A DNA stretch of 64,000 nucleotides from Tetradesmus obliquus (taxonomy: Eukaryota > Chlorophyta > Chlorophyceae > Sphaeropleales > Scenedesmaceae), in the NCBI GenBank assembly GCA_030272155.1, contig CP126198.1:3162001-3226000 (forward strand). The letters run 5' to 3'. Shown here piece after piece: positions 23,305 to 35,138 of this stretch. Made by a program: the position numbers and the translations under genes. The notes under the pieces are model-generated. The model was given only the letters and a program-made list of their open reading frames with translations. It made no database searches and was not told where the DNA came from. The stretch's first letter is position 1; each line of letters begins with the position of its first letter.

Positions 23305-25611
23305 AGAGGCAGTGAGGAGGAGGAGGAGGTGGTGTGGAGGCATTTGTAGATGAGTGGCTGTCTGGTGTATGTCAGGGCGTGGCAGCATGTGGCATGGGCG
23401 GGGAGGATTAGGGAGACATGCTTGCGTGTCTGCATGTGGTTTGTTTGTGGAAACGTCTGCATGTGCGCGCCCACGCCTGTATGCTTTTTGAGTATACCTG
23501 CTGGCAGGCTGGCGCAGTTTGCTTCGGTTGCTACACGGCGGGTACCTTACATAAGATGGTGGGGGGGGGGGGGGTGATGCGACTCAGCTGCAAAGTTGGT
23601 TTGCTGGTGTTGTGCACAGGGTGGATGAGCTGGCACTGGCTGCCAAACGCATGCTAGGTTGTGCATGTCGATCAGCTGGCATCGGCTGCCGCATGCGTGC
23701 TAGCTTGTGGGCAATGCTGCCAAAGGTATGCAGAATACTGCCTATTGAGTCTGTATGCGCTTGCTTACTGCTGCGCAACAGTCGGCAAGGGTTGGGGTTG
23801 CCAAGCGCAGCGGTGCATGAGCTGGTTGTGTCTCAGTGGGCCAGCGGTGTGCTGACTGCAGGGAAAAAAGTGATGCTGCTAAAAGAGAAGAGATCCATTG
23901 GTCGCCAGCGTGCGGCGAGTTGCATCGTTGTCTTCCTGCTGCATAGAGTCGAAGTCTACTTGCTAGCTTGATGTCATGGCATTGGTTGATTTGGCGGTTG
24001 CAGAAGCAGGCGTAGCATGTCATTTCCGTCTAGGCTTTCTGCTGCCTCTGGTCATGTGTTGCTTTGGATTGGCAGACTGACAGCGTTGCTCGCTAGTGTT
24101 TGCTCCAATGCAGGGGCCAGGGCGAGGGTGGATGATTGTCACTGCCAGCGGTGTGCTTGATCGTTGATGCAGTGGATACAATTGTGCACAGCTGCAAGGT
24201 GCAGATGCCTTATGTCGCGTTTAGCGCAATGTGCGGAGCGCGGCACCTGACGGGGCCAACTGGTGGTGAAAGGAGGCTGGTGTTTGCCATTGGCTTGAGC
24301 ACAAGGAGCCAGGCAAAGATGGCATCCACAGGAGCGGGAGGTTGGATTGGTGGCAACTGGATGGTGCTGTAGAGGGTATTTGGCGGCATTGCAACTGATG
24401 TGTTGGGTGTGGGGACTGGGGGTATACAGGGTGGCTTCAGCAGTCGCTGTCACTTGCATGTGGGGTGGCATGGAGAGGTTGCTTGTGGAGGCACAGAGAA
24501 AGAGTTGAGAAGCGGCATTGCTGCGTGTACCTCTGTGCAGACAGTGCTGCTGCACTGCTTGCCATCGTGCTCTGTGCATGCATGTATTGAGCAGCTGGCT
24601 GTGCTAGCTGCAGAGAGGCACAGGCCACGAAGCAATCAACAGTATGTGGATACAGCAGCATCGCATTCGCGCCTGAAATGGCAGCCGTGCAGTTGTGCTG
24701 CGTTCGATGTGCAAGCAAATGTTGCTTGCGCGTGGGTCAAGGGGCATGGCTGTCACTGCCTGCATAGAGGGGGTTGCAGCAGCTGCGATGCTGCTGCTGC
24801 TGCTGCTGCATGCTGTAGCTGCGGAACGTGGCTTACATTGTGCTATGTCTTCTGCAGCACCTACCAGTGGCAGCACTGCATCTTAGACCAGGTGTTGATA
24901 TGGTTGTGCCACAGCAGGCACCGTTTGCAAAGGCTGCATCACCGCAGCAGAGATGCTGTAGAGTGTGTTTGTATGCGTGGTTTGGGTGTTGTATAGGCCC
25001 TGCGGTAGTGCACATAGCTGCCTTGTGCGTATGCTGCTGTGTCAGCAGCAGTGAGCTGAGATCGGCATGCCAGGCATGAATGCTTTGCTTCGCACTTGTT
25101 GTATCACCAGGGCTGCTGTGCTTGTGCAGGCAGCCGATCTCTGCATATGCCGTGTACATGTGTACAGGTGTACCAAAGAAGCTAGAAAGCAAGGAGACAG
25201 GCAGACTGCAGGCTTCAAAGCAGCGCCTGGCAATCCAGTCTGTGGAGAAGCCCTGTCAGCGCAGCAGCTTCAAGTTGCACTGCTTGTGAGATGCTGGATT
25301 TTGGAGTATGATTTGCACCTTTGTCATTGAGTTGACTTGCAGAACTGGCTTGTAGTTGCTGTTATGGTGTCGTGTGTGGCGATGCTTGGCCCGCTGGCGT
25401 TGGCTTTTGCACAGCGTGTCTGTGTGTGTGTGTTTGTGTGCGCCGCTGTGCATTCAGCCTATGAAGGCGCTTGCAGCACAGCGGCTGGTGTGTTTGTGGT
25501 GGTGGTTGTGAGTTGCTGAATTGAAAGGGCGAGCTGATGCAAGCCCTCACATGTACACTACTTCTGAAAACTCTGTTCGGCAGCTCCATGACTTGCTGCC
25601 GCGTGGGTGTT

Positions 25612-25642
<31 letters not shown>

Positions 25643-28600
25643 GTAGGTTGGCAGTTGGACTTGCATGGCAAGTGTGGCGACGCATCACAGCTGCTGTTGT
25701 GCGAGATGCTTGAAATGCTTGAGAAGCCCTATTGATGTGGGAATGTTAGAATGGGGAATGCGTGGGTTGTGTAAGGGCCCTGCAGGGCCAAATGTGAGGT
25801 TGAAGATCTGTTGCCACAGAGGCTGGGAGTGTGAATAGAGAGGCGGCTTGGGTGGGGTGGTTGGCGCAGCTAGCACGCTGGTGCAACAGCTGGGGTGTTA
25901 AGCATCGAGCTCAGCTGTGTTGTGTATGTACAGGCTTGAGGTGCATTGTGCTGCAGGTTGTATGACCGGCAGGATGTGTATCTCTAGGCGGCGCGCTGCT
26001 GCTTGTACGTATGTATGCGTGGTGCTGCAGGTTGTTGGGTGTGTGCAGCTGTGGATGTGCTTCGTGTGGGTGTCGATGGGGCACCTAGCGCGTGTTGGGT
26101 TTCTGGCTGGGGCTGGGGCTGGGACTGCAGTGTGACGCCTGCAGAGGGTGATGCCTGTCGCTGTTCGACCGGTGGGCAACGATGATTGGTAGCATGCTGC
26201 CTTTTCTGCAGGTTTCTAGGAGCCTGCTTGTTGTGCTGTTGCACTCTTTAGACATGTGGCATGCAGTCACATACTTGTGCTGCAGCAGCATGCATGTTGT
26301 TGCCATGCTGGCTGCCGGCACAGTGTCTTGTACACTCCAGGGTCCTCTGCGGCTGTTGTGTGCGGTGCACTGTGCTTGCCATTTTGAAGAGCAAGGTTGT
26401 CGGTGGCAGCCTGTGCGCGCAACCGTGCTTGCCTGGACTTGCAGGCCATGCCCTGTTTGAGAGGCGGGTGTCCATTGCGCGTCTATATCAGGGCTGCTGC
26501 ATAAAGAGCTGATTCATAGTACTACTACACCTGCAGACAGCTGCTGATGCTGGTTGTTGGTGCCCATTCCGTTGCCTTGCTGGTGACACATACCCCTCAG
26601 ACGCTGCTGTCCGTTGTGCACGTATGGTGCTTGAAGGTGTCTGTGCCAAGCTCTGCTGATATGTGGAAGTACGGAGGAAGTGCAGACAGTATTTATGCGG
26701 TGTGCAGCCGGCTCTGCTGTGGTGTCAGCATGCATACATGTCGCTGGGTGTCAGCATCAACCTGTGGAAGCTGTGCCACATTGCGTGTTCGGCACAGCAG
26801 CTGACAGTGGCCGTTGCGGCTCAGGCTCAGTTCAGCAGCAAGAAGAAATACAACACCATTTGCTGCGTTGCATGTGTTTCTGCATTGTCTGCCTGCATTG
26901 TCTTCCTGGCAATCACGCAGCCCTGGGCGTGTTGGTGTGTGCTGCATGTTGCATTATCTACATTGCCGCTGGTCAAACCACGCAGAGCGCTTGCCTTGTG
27001 GCACCTGCTCCTCTTGATAGCACGGCTGCTGCAATCAGGTACCATGCATGCTCACTGGCTTTGGAGCATCAGTCTGATTAGAATCGTGCACCACTGTGGT
27101 GCTTTGAGGTGGTAAGGGGTATGGTTGCGCGCTACAAACAGCTATGGGATTTGGGGTATATCTGCTGTGTGTGTTGCCGGGCCTTAGTGCCTCTGAAAAC
27201 TGTGGTTTGCTCAAATGCATGGGGTATGCATGGGGACACTCATTGTTTTAGTCAGGCACTGACGTTGGGGTGCGAGCCGCATGATCTGCAGCCCTTTCCA
27301 ACAAGGCCATTGGCAATCGGCTGCTATCCCTACCGCATACTTTTAGGGTGTGCTCTTGCTTGAACCCTCGTGTGTGTAGTAGGTGTGTGTATCGCGCTGA
27401 GATTGCGTTGCGTCGTGTGGCTGCTGTAGTCTTGGGCAGTTAGTTTGCATGTGCCTTTGCCTTTGTCTTGCTGTAGAGCTGTCATCTCTATGTGCCCCAC
27501 AGCCGCTTGTTGTGTGTGTGCTACTCGGGCTCACGGATAGCTAGCAGTACCCTTGCCAAAATCGCAGCGCCCCACAGCCGCTTGTTGTGTGTGTGCTACT
27601 GTAGCAGTTGTGCATGTGTAGTGCAGTATGTCGGCCTGCAGCCGTCAGTGTGTGTGTCATCCAGTTGTGCATGTTCCTGCATGCTGACGGGGCAAATCAA
27701 CTGTGCTTGTGCTCGAGTAGGTGTACATTGAGCCTTGCTAGGTGTCTGTGGCTAGGGTGGGTGTGAGTTTGCGTCCAGATGTGCGCAAGACTACAGTTTG
27801 TAGCATTGCTTGCTGCTTATTGGGCGGCGCTTCATTTGTGGGCGATGGCTGCAGTTTCTCTGCGACAGCAGCCAGTCCCTCGCACTGACACTCAGGTCAT
27901 GCTTTGGCGGAGGTGCAATGCACACTCAAGATTGTGCCCCTGTGGAGCTCCCTGTGCTGCAGCTGCTCTCGTTGCTTGCTTTATGTTGCTGGTTGTATAG
28001 CGTGTTGTATGGATGCCTTGTTCCACACCCTGGCAGCAGGCTTGAGGCCGGTGCTCGTGTCGCCCTTGTATGCCCTGGACTGGCGTGTGTCGGTGTGTGT
28101 TCGTTGATGGCATCCGAGACAGAGGCTGTAAGATGGCAAGCTGTGGATATTGCCGCCCTGCCGGCAACTTGGGTGTCAGCATCGACTTTGGTTGAACGTG
28201 TGTGTCAGCACTTGCAGTTGCATTGCTGATGGTGCCTGCATCTTGCTGGCTGGGACGGGGCAGCGAGGACTTGCAGGAATAAGGCGGCATGGGTGGTGCT
28301 GATAGTAATGCTGTGTGGAGACTTTGTCATGACTCTGATACATACTTGTGTATATGCTTGTGTTGAGGCGTTTAAATGCACCTAGCAGTACCAGCACCGC
28401 ATAGATGGGCTGAGCTGCTGTTGTCACACTGTCCACCATTGTAACATGTTGCCAAACAAGCCACAGCAATGACGCCATGCGCCGAGCTGCTGCCGTTGCA
28501 ACATGTGCACCACATATGTAACAATTATACAGCGTGCTGCATTCCGTTCTGGGTTCATGATGTCTTCGTTTCAAGCGTAGCGCATCAGCACTGCTCACTA

Positions 28601-28754
28601 ATCATGATGCGTGTGGCGCACTTGACATGTGCTGCAAACTCTGGAGTGGCAGCCACAAACCAGCTGCTAGCCGAACAGCAGTGCTTGCTGGCCACAGCCT
28701 GGTCACCAATAAAGTGCTGCCAACAGCGTGTTCCAGCTGCACTGCCTAAAAACC
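23305..28754. other. 5.4-kb T/G-rich interval without a supported gene
   Basis: The left end is presumably the 3' UTR of MYB no. 1. The plus strand is strikingly T/G-rich with many GTGTG runs, including (GT)n and (GTGC)n tracts near 25420-25440 and 25605-25645, and a run of 14 G at 23561-23574. A 35-bp block with CAGCCGCTTGTTGTGTGTGT repeats at about 27500 and 27573. ORFs are short and Cys-rich on the plus strand, typical of chance ORFs in such DNA. Long non-coding transcripts cannot be excluded. Confidence 0.5.
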
Positions 28755-31635
28755 TCAAGGCCCTTGCCGGCCAAGGTCTCGCCGCACTGCCTCGGCCGCC
28801 TGCTGCCTGCTGCTGCGTGCGGCCTGCACGCTGGCCACCAGCGACTGCTGCACGACCTCCAGCTCAGCCAGGGCACGCTGCGTGTCCTGCGCCTTGAGCT
28901 GCTGCTGCATGGAGGCCTTGGCGGCCAGCTGCTGGTCAAGAGCGGCCCTGCACGCACAGCAACATGTATGGTTGCTTGTTTGGTACTACCATATTTGGAT
29001 AGATTATTTGCTCACCACTCTCCTCGCACGCTCAAGTGCAGGATGCAACCTCTCTGCCAACAGCACAGCCCTGAGCTGGGCCAGTGGCGCAAGCGGGTAC
29101 AGGGCAGCCACGTTGTGAGGATTGAACGCGCTATGTTACAGTACACTGCACAGCCTTGCAAGAAGGCTGACAGCTGTGGATGCTGCTTTTGGCTGGGGTC
29201 CACCAACTCCACTAAAAACTGACTTGCCTGTACTCCGCCTGCTGCTGCACCCGTTTAGAAATTACTGCTGCTTGATCTGGTGGGTTGATCAGCAGTGCCC
29301 CACCAGCGCCCTGCGCCTGCTGCCTGTTGCTGCCCTGCTTGTCTCGTATCTGCTGCGCCAGTGCCGCAGCAAGCTTCTTCTTGCTGTCTTCCTGCTGCTG
29401 CTTGATGCCCTGCGCCTGCTGGTCCAGTGCTGCCTTGCGCTGCGCATGCTGCGCTGCTCTCTGAGCTTCTAATGCTGCCTGAGCTGCCTTCGCCTCCTTT
29501 TGCCGCAGAGCTGCTGCCTCCAGAACCTGAGGATGCAGCACAACAGCTTGCAGCTGTTAGATACAGTGTTACTTGCACACAGCCTTTATCAAGCGTGGCT
29601 GCTCTGCGCCTCTGCTTGGCTATAAATGAGCCCCACAGCTGTGTTACTGATGGCTGTGATGTGAGGTATCAATGTAGATGTTCAAGGCCGGCACGCCATG
29701 CCCGTGTCAACAGCTGGATCTATCCTGGTAACCGCCATGCACTCCTGAGACCACCGTCATTTAAAGCATCACCCTTTCGGGACTTGTAGTTTGGAATTCC
29801 AGAAATCCAAAGCAGCTGCGCAATTGCTGCTTCCGCATACAATGCACGCTGCGGCACACATGCGCACCTGCTTGCGTGCCAAGCCATCGCTGGCATCACC
29901 AGCCTGCGGCCTGCCTTTGCCCTGAGGCATGCGCTGCTCTGGAGCTGCCTCCTCATCAGGCCCGCCAGCAGGCAGCACAAATGTGGCCGGCCTGATGCGC
30001 GCGTTGGCCTGTGCCGCTGCTTTGGCCTGCTTGCATGCTGCAATGATCTCATTTGGGCTGAGGGCTGTGCTGCCTGGCTTGGCTGGCAAGCCGTCTGCTG
30101 CTGCTGCTGCTGCTGCTGCTTCTGCATTACTGCTCATGGCCTGCTTTCTTTGACTGAGTGCCTGCTGCACAGGGCTGCCTACTGCTGCCAGTGTCCCTGG
30201 CTGCATCTCGCCACTGGCTGCTGCTTTGCTGATGCGGCTGACTGTTGAATGGCGTGAAGCTCTTGAGGCGCGTGATACCATGCTGCCTGCTTGGCTACGG
30301 TCTGCAGCAAGCGATACAGAAGCACGTCCATCCTTCAACATGCGCAGCACCTTGTGCGTGAAGTGCACATTGCAACAGAGCATGATGCTTGATGCTGCTC
30401 ATGGTGCGTACAGGTACGCTGCTGTTGTGCAACGCATGCTGCAAGAGCGGCTGCACTACGCGCAAACAATGCTCATGCTGGCACCACTGCTGTGTCCATG
30501 TGAGTGTACCAGACTGTCTACACCTGCAGCTGTTCTGTGCAGTGGCTCCCATGCATCTAGCATGCTTAAAGGGGTAGCACCTAGAGTCGTTGCACTGGCA
30601 GCCACTCACCAGCAGGGCCGCCTCCCAGCTGCGACAGCACCTCTGCATCTAGCCTGCTGCCCTCTGCACTGCTGCTGCTGCTGCCACCCCCAGCTGCCTC
30701 TGTCACTGCAAGGCTGCTGATGCTGCCTGCAGCCAGCCTGAACTGAGCCACTCTGCCGCTTTTGAAGCGCAGCTGCCCGATGCCCAAGTCCACATCAAAG
30801 CTCTGCCGCGCCGCCTGCAGGCTGTGGATGGTGCCAATCAGCAGCTTCAGCGCAAGCTGCAGCGTGTCTTTGCTGAGGCCCGAGCTCCTGCAAGCACGTT
30901 GGAACAACGAGATCTAACTCACACACATGGCACATTGCAAATGCAACAACAGTTCTGCAACAGCTACAACTACCAGGCTCTGTAAAATGTAAGGGTAGCA
31001 TGCCAATCTACGGCTGCCCAATATGACGCCAGGCAAAGTCATTGATGGACCCACCTCTGTGACAGCACCACAAAGTTGAGGTTCTCGGCACCCTGTGCCT
31101 GGTCTTTCACAGCAGCAAAGTGTGAAAGGCCGGCACCCAGCTGCAGGTCAGGGGACTGCCGCAGCAGCTGGTCGCTGAGCACTACGCTCAGGGCATTAGC
31201 CTGCCTGCTGCCTGCGCCTGCCTGCACTCTCAATGGCAGCAACACATAGCGCCCATGTTAATGGTGATTGGCATCAGGCAGCAGTGTTGAGCAGAGCGTG
31301 CTGCAAGTTCAGCTGTTGCTTGCCACGAGGGCACAACGCCTCTTTCATAACAAGCAGTGCAGATGGACTGGCGCCACAAACCCTGGCAGCATGTGAGAGA
31401 ACTCCTGGCTCCCCGTCAACAGCATCAGCGTCTCAGCCACTGCTGATTCAGAATGGCTGATGTTGCAGCTGTCCTGCAACCAGCTGCATACCTTAGCGTT
31501 GCGCCCATGCAGCACCAACACCTTGCATAGCCCAGAGATGCTGACACCACGGCCCTGGGCAACACGCTCCTTGACATGCGCTGTCAGGGCTGACCATGTA
31601 GCTTGCAGGCAACCTTCACCCAGACCCTGATACAT
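28755..31635 (-). CDS. CCDC81-like protein with HU-type domains
   Basis: Exons I can place: about 31635 down to 31380 (boundaries unclear), about 31230-31055, 30887-30610, 30394-29868, 29526-29228, 28947-28755. The first coding stretch contains WSALTAHVKERVAQGRGVSI, matching the start of the eukaryotic HU domain of CCDC81. Next comes a segment with SVVLSDQLLRQSPD and ENLNFVVLSQR. The second HU-like domain follows, with LSKDTLQLALKLLIGTIHSL and DLGIGQLRFKSGRVAQFRL. Then HKVLRMLKDGR, a Ser/Arg region, and a Gln/Ala/Lys-rich coiled coil (AALRQKEAKAAQ to RRDLGRQGP) up to the TGA at 28757-28755. CCDC81 relatives are centrosome/cilium-associated. The junction between the last two exons uses a GC donor (AG|GCAAGT). 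The 5' end is uncertain; an open frame at 31770-32104 could be an extra upstream exon. Confidence 0.62.
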
Positions 31636-32598
31636 CGATGCAGCACCGTTTACTCCTGTCAGCCATTGCATGCCAGCAGACACTGCCGTGCAGTGAGCGC
31701 ATGCTGTGACAGCAGCAAGCAGCAAGCAGCAAGCAGCATGCTCCACACCTCAGCCTTGAGCACTTGCTGATTAGCCTTCCAGCATGCCGGCAGCATCTTG
31801 ATACTATCAGAAGGATGACTGCAGTCTCCTGAAACGGCACGCAGGGCTTCTCGTGCCCATCGACGCTGTGTTCGCTGGTGCCTTGAAGTTGCAACTTGAA
31901 CGGGTCTATGTCAGTAGTGCCAAGTTTCCGTGCTGCCCCACGCAAAATAGATAAACCATGCGACACTTGAATTTTCGAAATGTCGCACGTCGAGGTCAGC
32001 TGTGCTGTTGTCACTGGTGCGTCAGGTATTTGACCGCGGTTGACTATGCTCAGCCTGCCGGTGCCAAGTAGCGCAGGACAGTCGTCCCCCTGCATTCCAA
32101 GCACGAAATAGCGAGAACCTCAATGTGGCTTTGGAAGTAGCATGCATGTTAACATGCACACAGCTCAGATCAGTGACCATCTGCCTGCCAGGCACGCAGT
32201 GCATGCAGGCAGCTCTGAACATAAATGTTACCAAGGAACCGTCCAGAGCAACACCCTCTCATAACCATTGATCAGTAGTAAACACTGATCCAGGAAACGA
32301 ATGCGCGGCGTATTATGTACCTTTTCATGCAGGCCTGGTAAGTGTCTGATAATATTTGGAGCAGCAGCAGCAAACATTGGTGTGGCACACTCGTGCAAGC
32401 TAGTGGATGCATGACGGCATGGAAGCCTGACTTAGTGGCATAATTTTTCTGCTGAAGCATTGGCGCATGCACAGGTCCCTTTCCAGCTGTATGGGCTTCA
32501 CATCGGCTCCGTAAGGGTTGGGAGAAACCTAGGCCTGCCTGGCTCGTAAATGTTCGACTGCTGGGCTTGAAAACAGTCGCAGCAGTCAGACCGGCAAG
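31636..32598. other. Divergent intergenic region, CCDC81-like / low-complexity gene
   Basis: This is a head-to-head spacer. A minus-strand frame at 31770-32104 (containing NRGQIPDAPVTTAQLT) has a non-repetitive composition and could be a 5' exon of the CCDC81-like gene, but I see no alignment support. The rest shows nothing. Confidence 0.4.
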
Positions 32599-32947
32599 TT
32601 GGATTGGCTTGCTAAGCGCGGGAGCACTGCTGGAGGACTGGCTGTGAAGCAGCTGTGTGCACCGTACGGAGTGGTTGCTCCAACTCTGTTTGCGATCAGC
32701 ACTAGAACTGAGATGGAAAAGGAAATCAAGCTACCTCAGATTGAAAGGGATCGACTGGAGCGCATTCGGCGCAACCAGGAGGCGATGAAGCAGTTTGGGG
32801 TGAGCCACTGGAGGTCATTTCAGGCATGGTCTGCCTGCTGGTTCAATGCTCATGCTGAATCTTATCAAAAGTAGTTCCATTGAGTAGGAACTAGTGTATG
32901 GGGTCAAGCCTTTGAATCAAGGCAGCACCTGCTTGTTGCTGCTGCTC

Positions 32948-32990
<43 letters not shown>

Positions 32991-34489
32991 GTTGCCGCTA
33001 GATGCCTTAATGAATGCACTGTCTGCCAGGCGTCTAGGGATGGTGTTCACATGGAATGACACTCGAATGTTCCTTTTCTGTGCATTTGCTGCTGCATTGT
33101 GACGACCACCAGGCCCTGGCACAAGCTTCCTTGAAGTTGGCTTCAAAATGCACATGCATGGGTGATATCACTGACTGCTGCACACAAACCGCATCGCAGG
33201 TGACAGAAGCCGCTGAGAGAGTAGCCAATGCTCTAAGGCAGGAACAGGCAGCAGCTGCAGCAGCAGAACAAGCAGCCAAAGACAAGTTCAAGCCACCACC
33301 TGGTGTGCCTGCACGCCGCTCTCGCAGGACTGCAGCCAAGTCAGCCACACACAAGCTGGCGGCAGCAGCAGCAGCAGTTGTTGGTAGTGGTAAGTGCACC
33401 GCAGCGCTTTTAGCGCGCTAAGTTGCTTACCTGTCAGCGACTGGCACACATGCAGCTGAAATCCTCAGCATGTGCCCTGACCAAAGATGCAGCAAGTGAT
33501 CGATTGATTGTTTGCCTGCAGCACAACGTACACATGTTGGAGCAGCCACACCAGGCTTTACTGTACACCACTATGCATACATATCCCTGCAGAGCTGCCT
33601 GTAGCTTGTGGATGAGGATCCACTGCCTAGCACTACCCTTACTCCTCACAGCATTTCATGCACCTAACTGCAATGCAGATGATGACGCAGCAGGCAATAC
33701 AACAGGCGGGGACAGCAGCAGCAGCAGCAGTGACAGCGATGGCAGCGCCAGCCTCGATGAAGCACCAGCAGCAGGAGCAAAGCGGCGTAATGCCACCACG
33801 CTGCCGCAGCAGCGCAAGCGTTCACGCAGCAGCAGCCAGCAGCAGCAGCAGCAGCAACAGCCAGAAGAGCTGGAGTATGTGCCATCAGCGGATGAGTCAG
33901 ATGCAGACACTGCAGGACAGGAGAGCAGCAGCAGCGAGGAGCTTGCAGAAGATGATCAGGACGATCAGCAGCAGCAGCAGCAGCAGCAGCCACGTAAGCA
34001 GCGAAGTAAGAAGCAGCAGCAGCAGAGCAAGACACCTGCCAAGCAGCAGCCTCCAAAGCCTCGCAGGCACAGCGGCGGTACTGCTGACAACAGCAGCGCT
34101 GGAGCTGCTGCTGCTGCTGCTGCTGCGGCTGCCAGGAAGCATGCGGCAGCTGCTGCAGCTGCCATGGCTGCAGCAGGGGCAGCAGCGGTGGCATCTGGGG
34201 GGCAGCAGCGGGCAATGGCAGCGATAGCAGCAGCAGAGGCTGCTGCAGCAGCAGGGCGGCAGCAGCAGGCTGATGAAGAAGATTGGGAGCTGCAGCTAGC
34301 GCTGAGGATGTCAATGCAAGAGGAGCCACCTGCTGCTGCTGCTGCTGCTGCTGCTGGTAATGGCAGTGATGCTGGCCATGCATTGGTCATTTGTGATGGC
34401 TCAGACATCGAAGTAGCTGAGGAGCAGACGCAAGGCAAGCAGAGCAAGCAGCCATCCAACAAGCAGCTGACTGCAGCTCAACGGCGCCG

Positions 34490-34523
<34 letters not shown>

Positions 34524-35138
34524 AAGACCAAGAAACCATCTGGTGGTGCCAGGCGCTCAAAGGGCAAGCGGGATGACGGCGGCGCAGCTGAGCAGCCGGA
34601 TGGTCCGCAGGACCTGCAACAGGATGCAGTGCAGCAGCAGCAGGATGGCGGCAGCGCAGAGGCAGCAGCAGCGGCTGCTGCTGCTTCCCCTGCAAGCGCT
34701 GGTAAAACTGGAAAGGCAGCAGGGGCGAGTGGCAAGGGCAGCAAGGCACGTGGCGGTAAAGCACGCGGCAAGGCATCAACAGCAGGCAGACAGTCAGCAG
34801 ACGGCAGCAGCAAGGAGCTGCAGAAGCAGCAGCAGCAGGCTTGGTCTGCGGACGACCTCTTTGACCTGTTTGCCATGTTTGAGCCTGGCGACAGCGGTGC
34901 AGTAGGGGAGGTGCAGCTGCTGCAGCAGATGAGTAAGGCAGGGCTGTCAGCTGATGCTGAGTTGGCGCAGCGCATGCTGTCATTTGCGAAGCAGCTGGCG
35001 CAGCAGCGGCGGCAGATGTTTGAGGGCTTTGGAGGCAGGCTTGGTGATGGTGATGGTGATGCGGGTGGCAGTGGTCAGGGCATGCAGCTGGAATATGAGG
35101 ATTTCCTGGTGCTAGGTCAGCACCTGGCGACGTCTTAA
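32599..35138 (+). CDS. Low-complexity protein of unknown function, possible C-terminal EF-hand-like region
   Basis: Exons: 32599(or 32713)-32799, 33200-33389, 33679-35138. These give 616 residues from 32599, or 578 from the ATG at 32713, which starts MEKEIKLPQIERDRLERIRR. The ERxRLERIRRNQ motif near the start resembles the short basic motif (YExxRLxNIxRN) of several plant nuclear proteins such as WDR76 and zf-4CXXC_R1 families. There follow a basic patch ARRSRRTAAK, an acidic Ser/Asp tract (DDDAAGNTTGGDSSSSSSDS), KRRNATTLPQQRKRSRSSS, and long poly-Gln and poly-Ala runs. The last 90 residues (DLFDLFAMFEPGDSGAVGEV to LEYEDFLVLGQHL) have the spacing of a degenerate EF-hand pair. Nuclear location is inferred from the basic patches. 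A possible TGTAA polyadenylation signal lies at 35151. Intron 1 contains about 18 consecutive CTG triplets near 32940-32990. Confidence 0.65.

Noticed and set aside
23561-23574. Run of 14 G as an assembly gap or boundary
   Set aside because: Flanking sequence is continuous in composition; a simple mononucleotide repeat is sufficient explanation.
31770-32104. Separate minus-strand gene upstream of the CCDC81-like gene
   Set aside because: One open frame only, with no recognisable domain or splice partner; mentioned as a possible 5' exon but not annotated.
33664-34383. Gln/Leu-rich minus-strand ORF opposite the low-complexity gene
   Set aside because: Triplet-repeat shadow. The plus frame has basic, acidic and EF-hand-like segments and proper introns.
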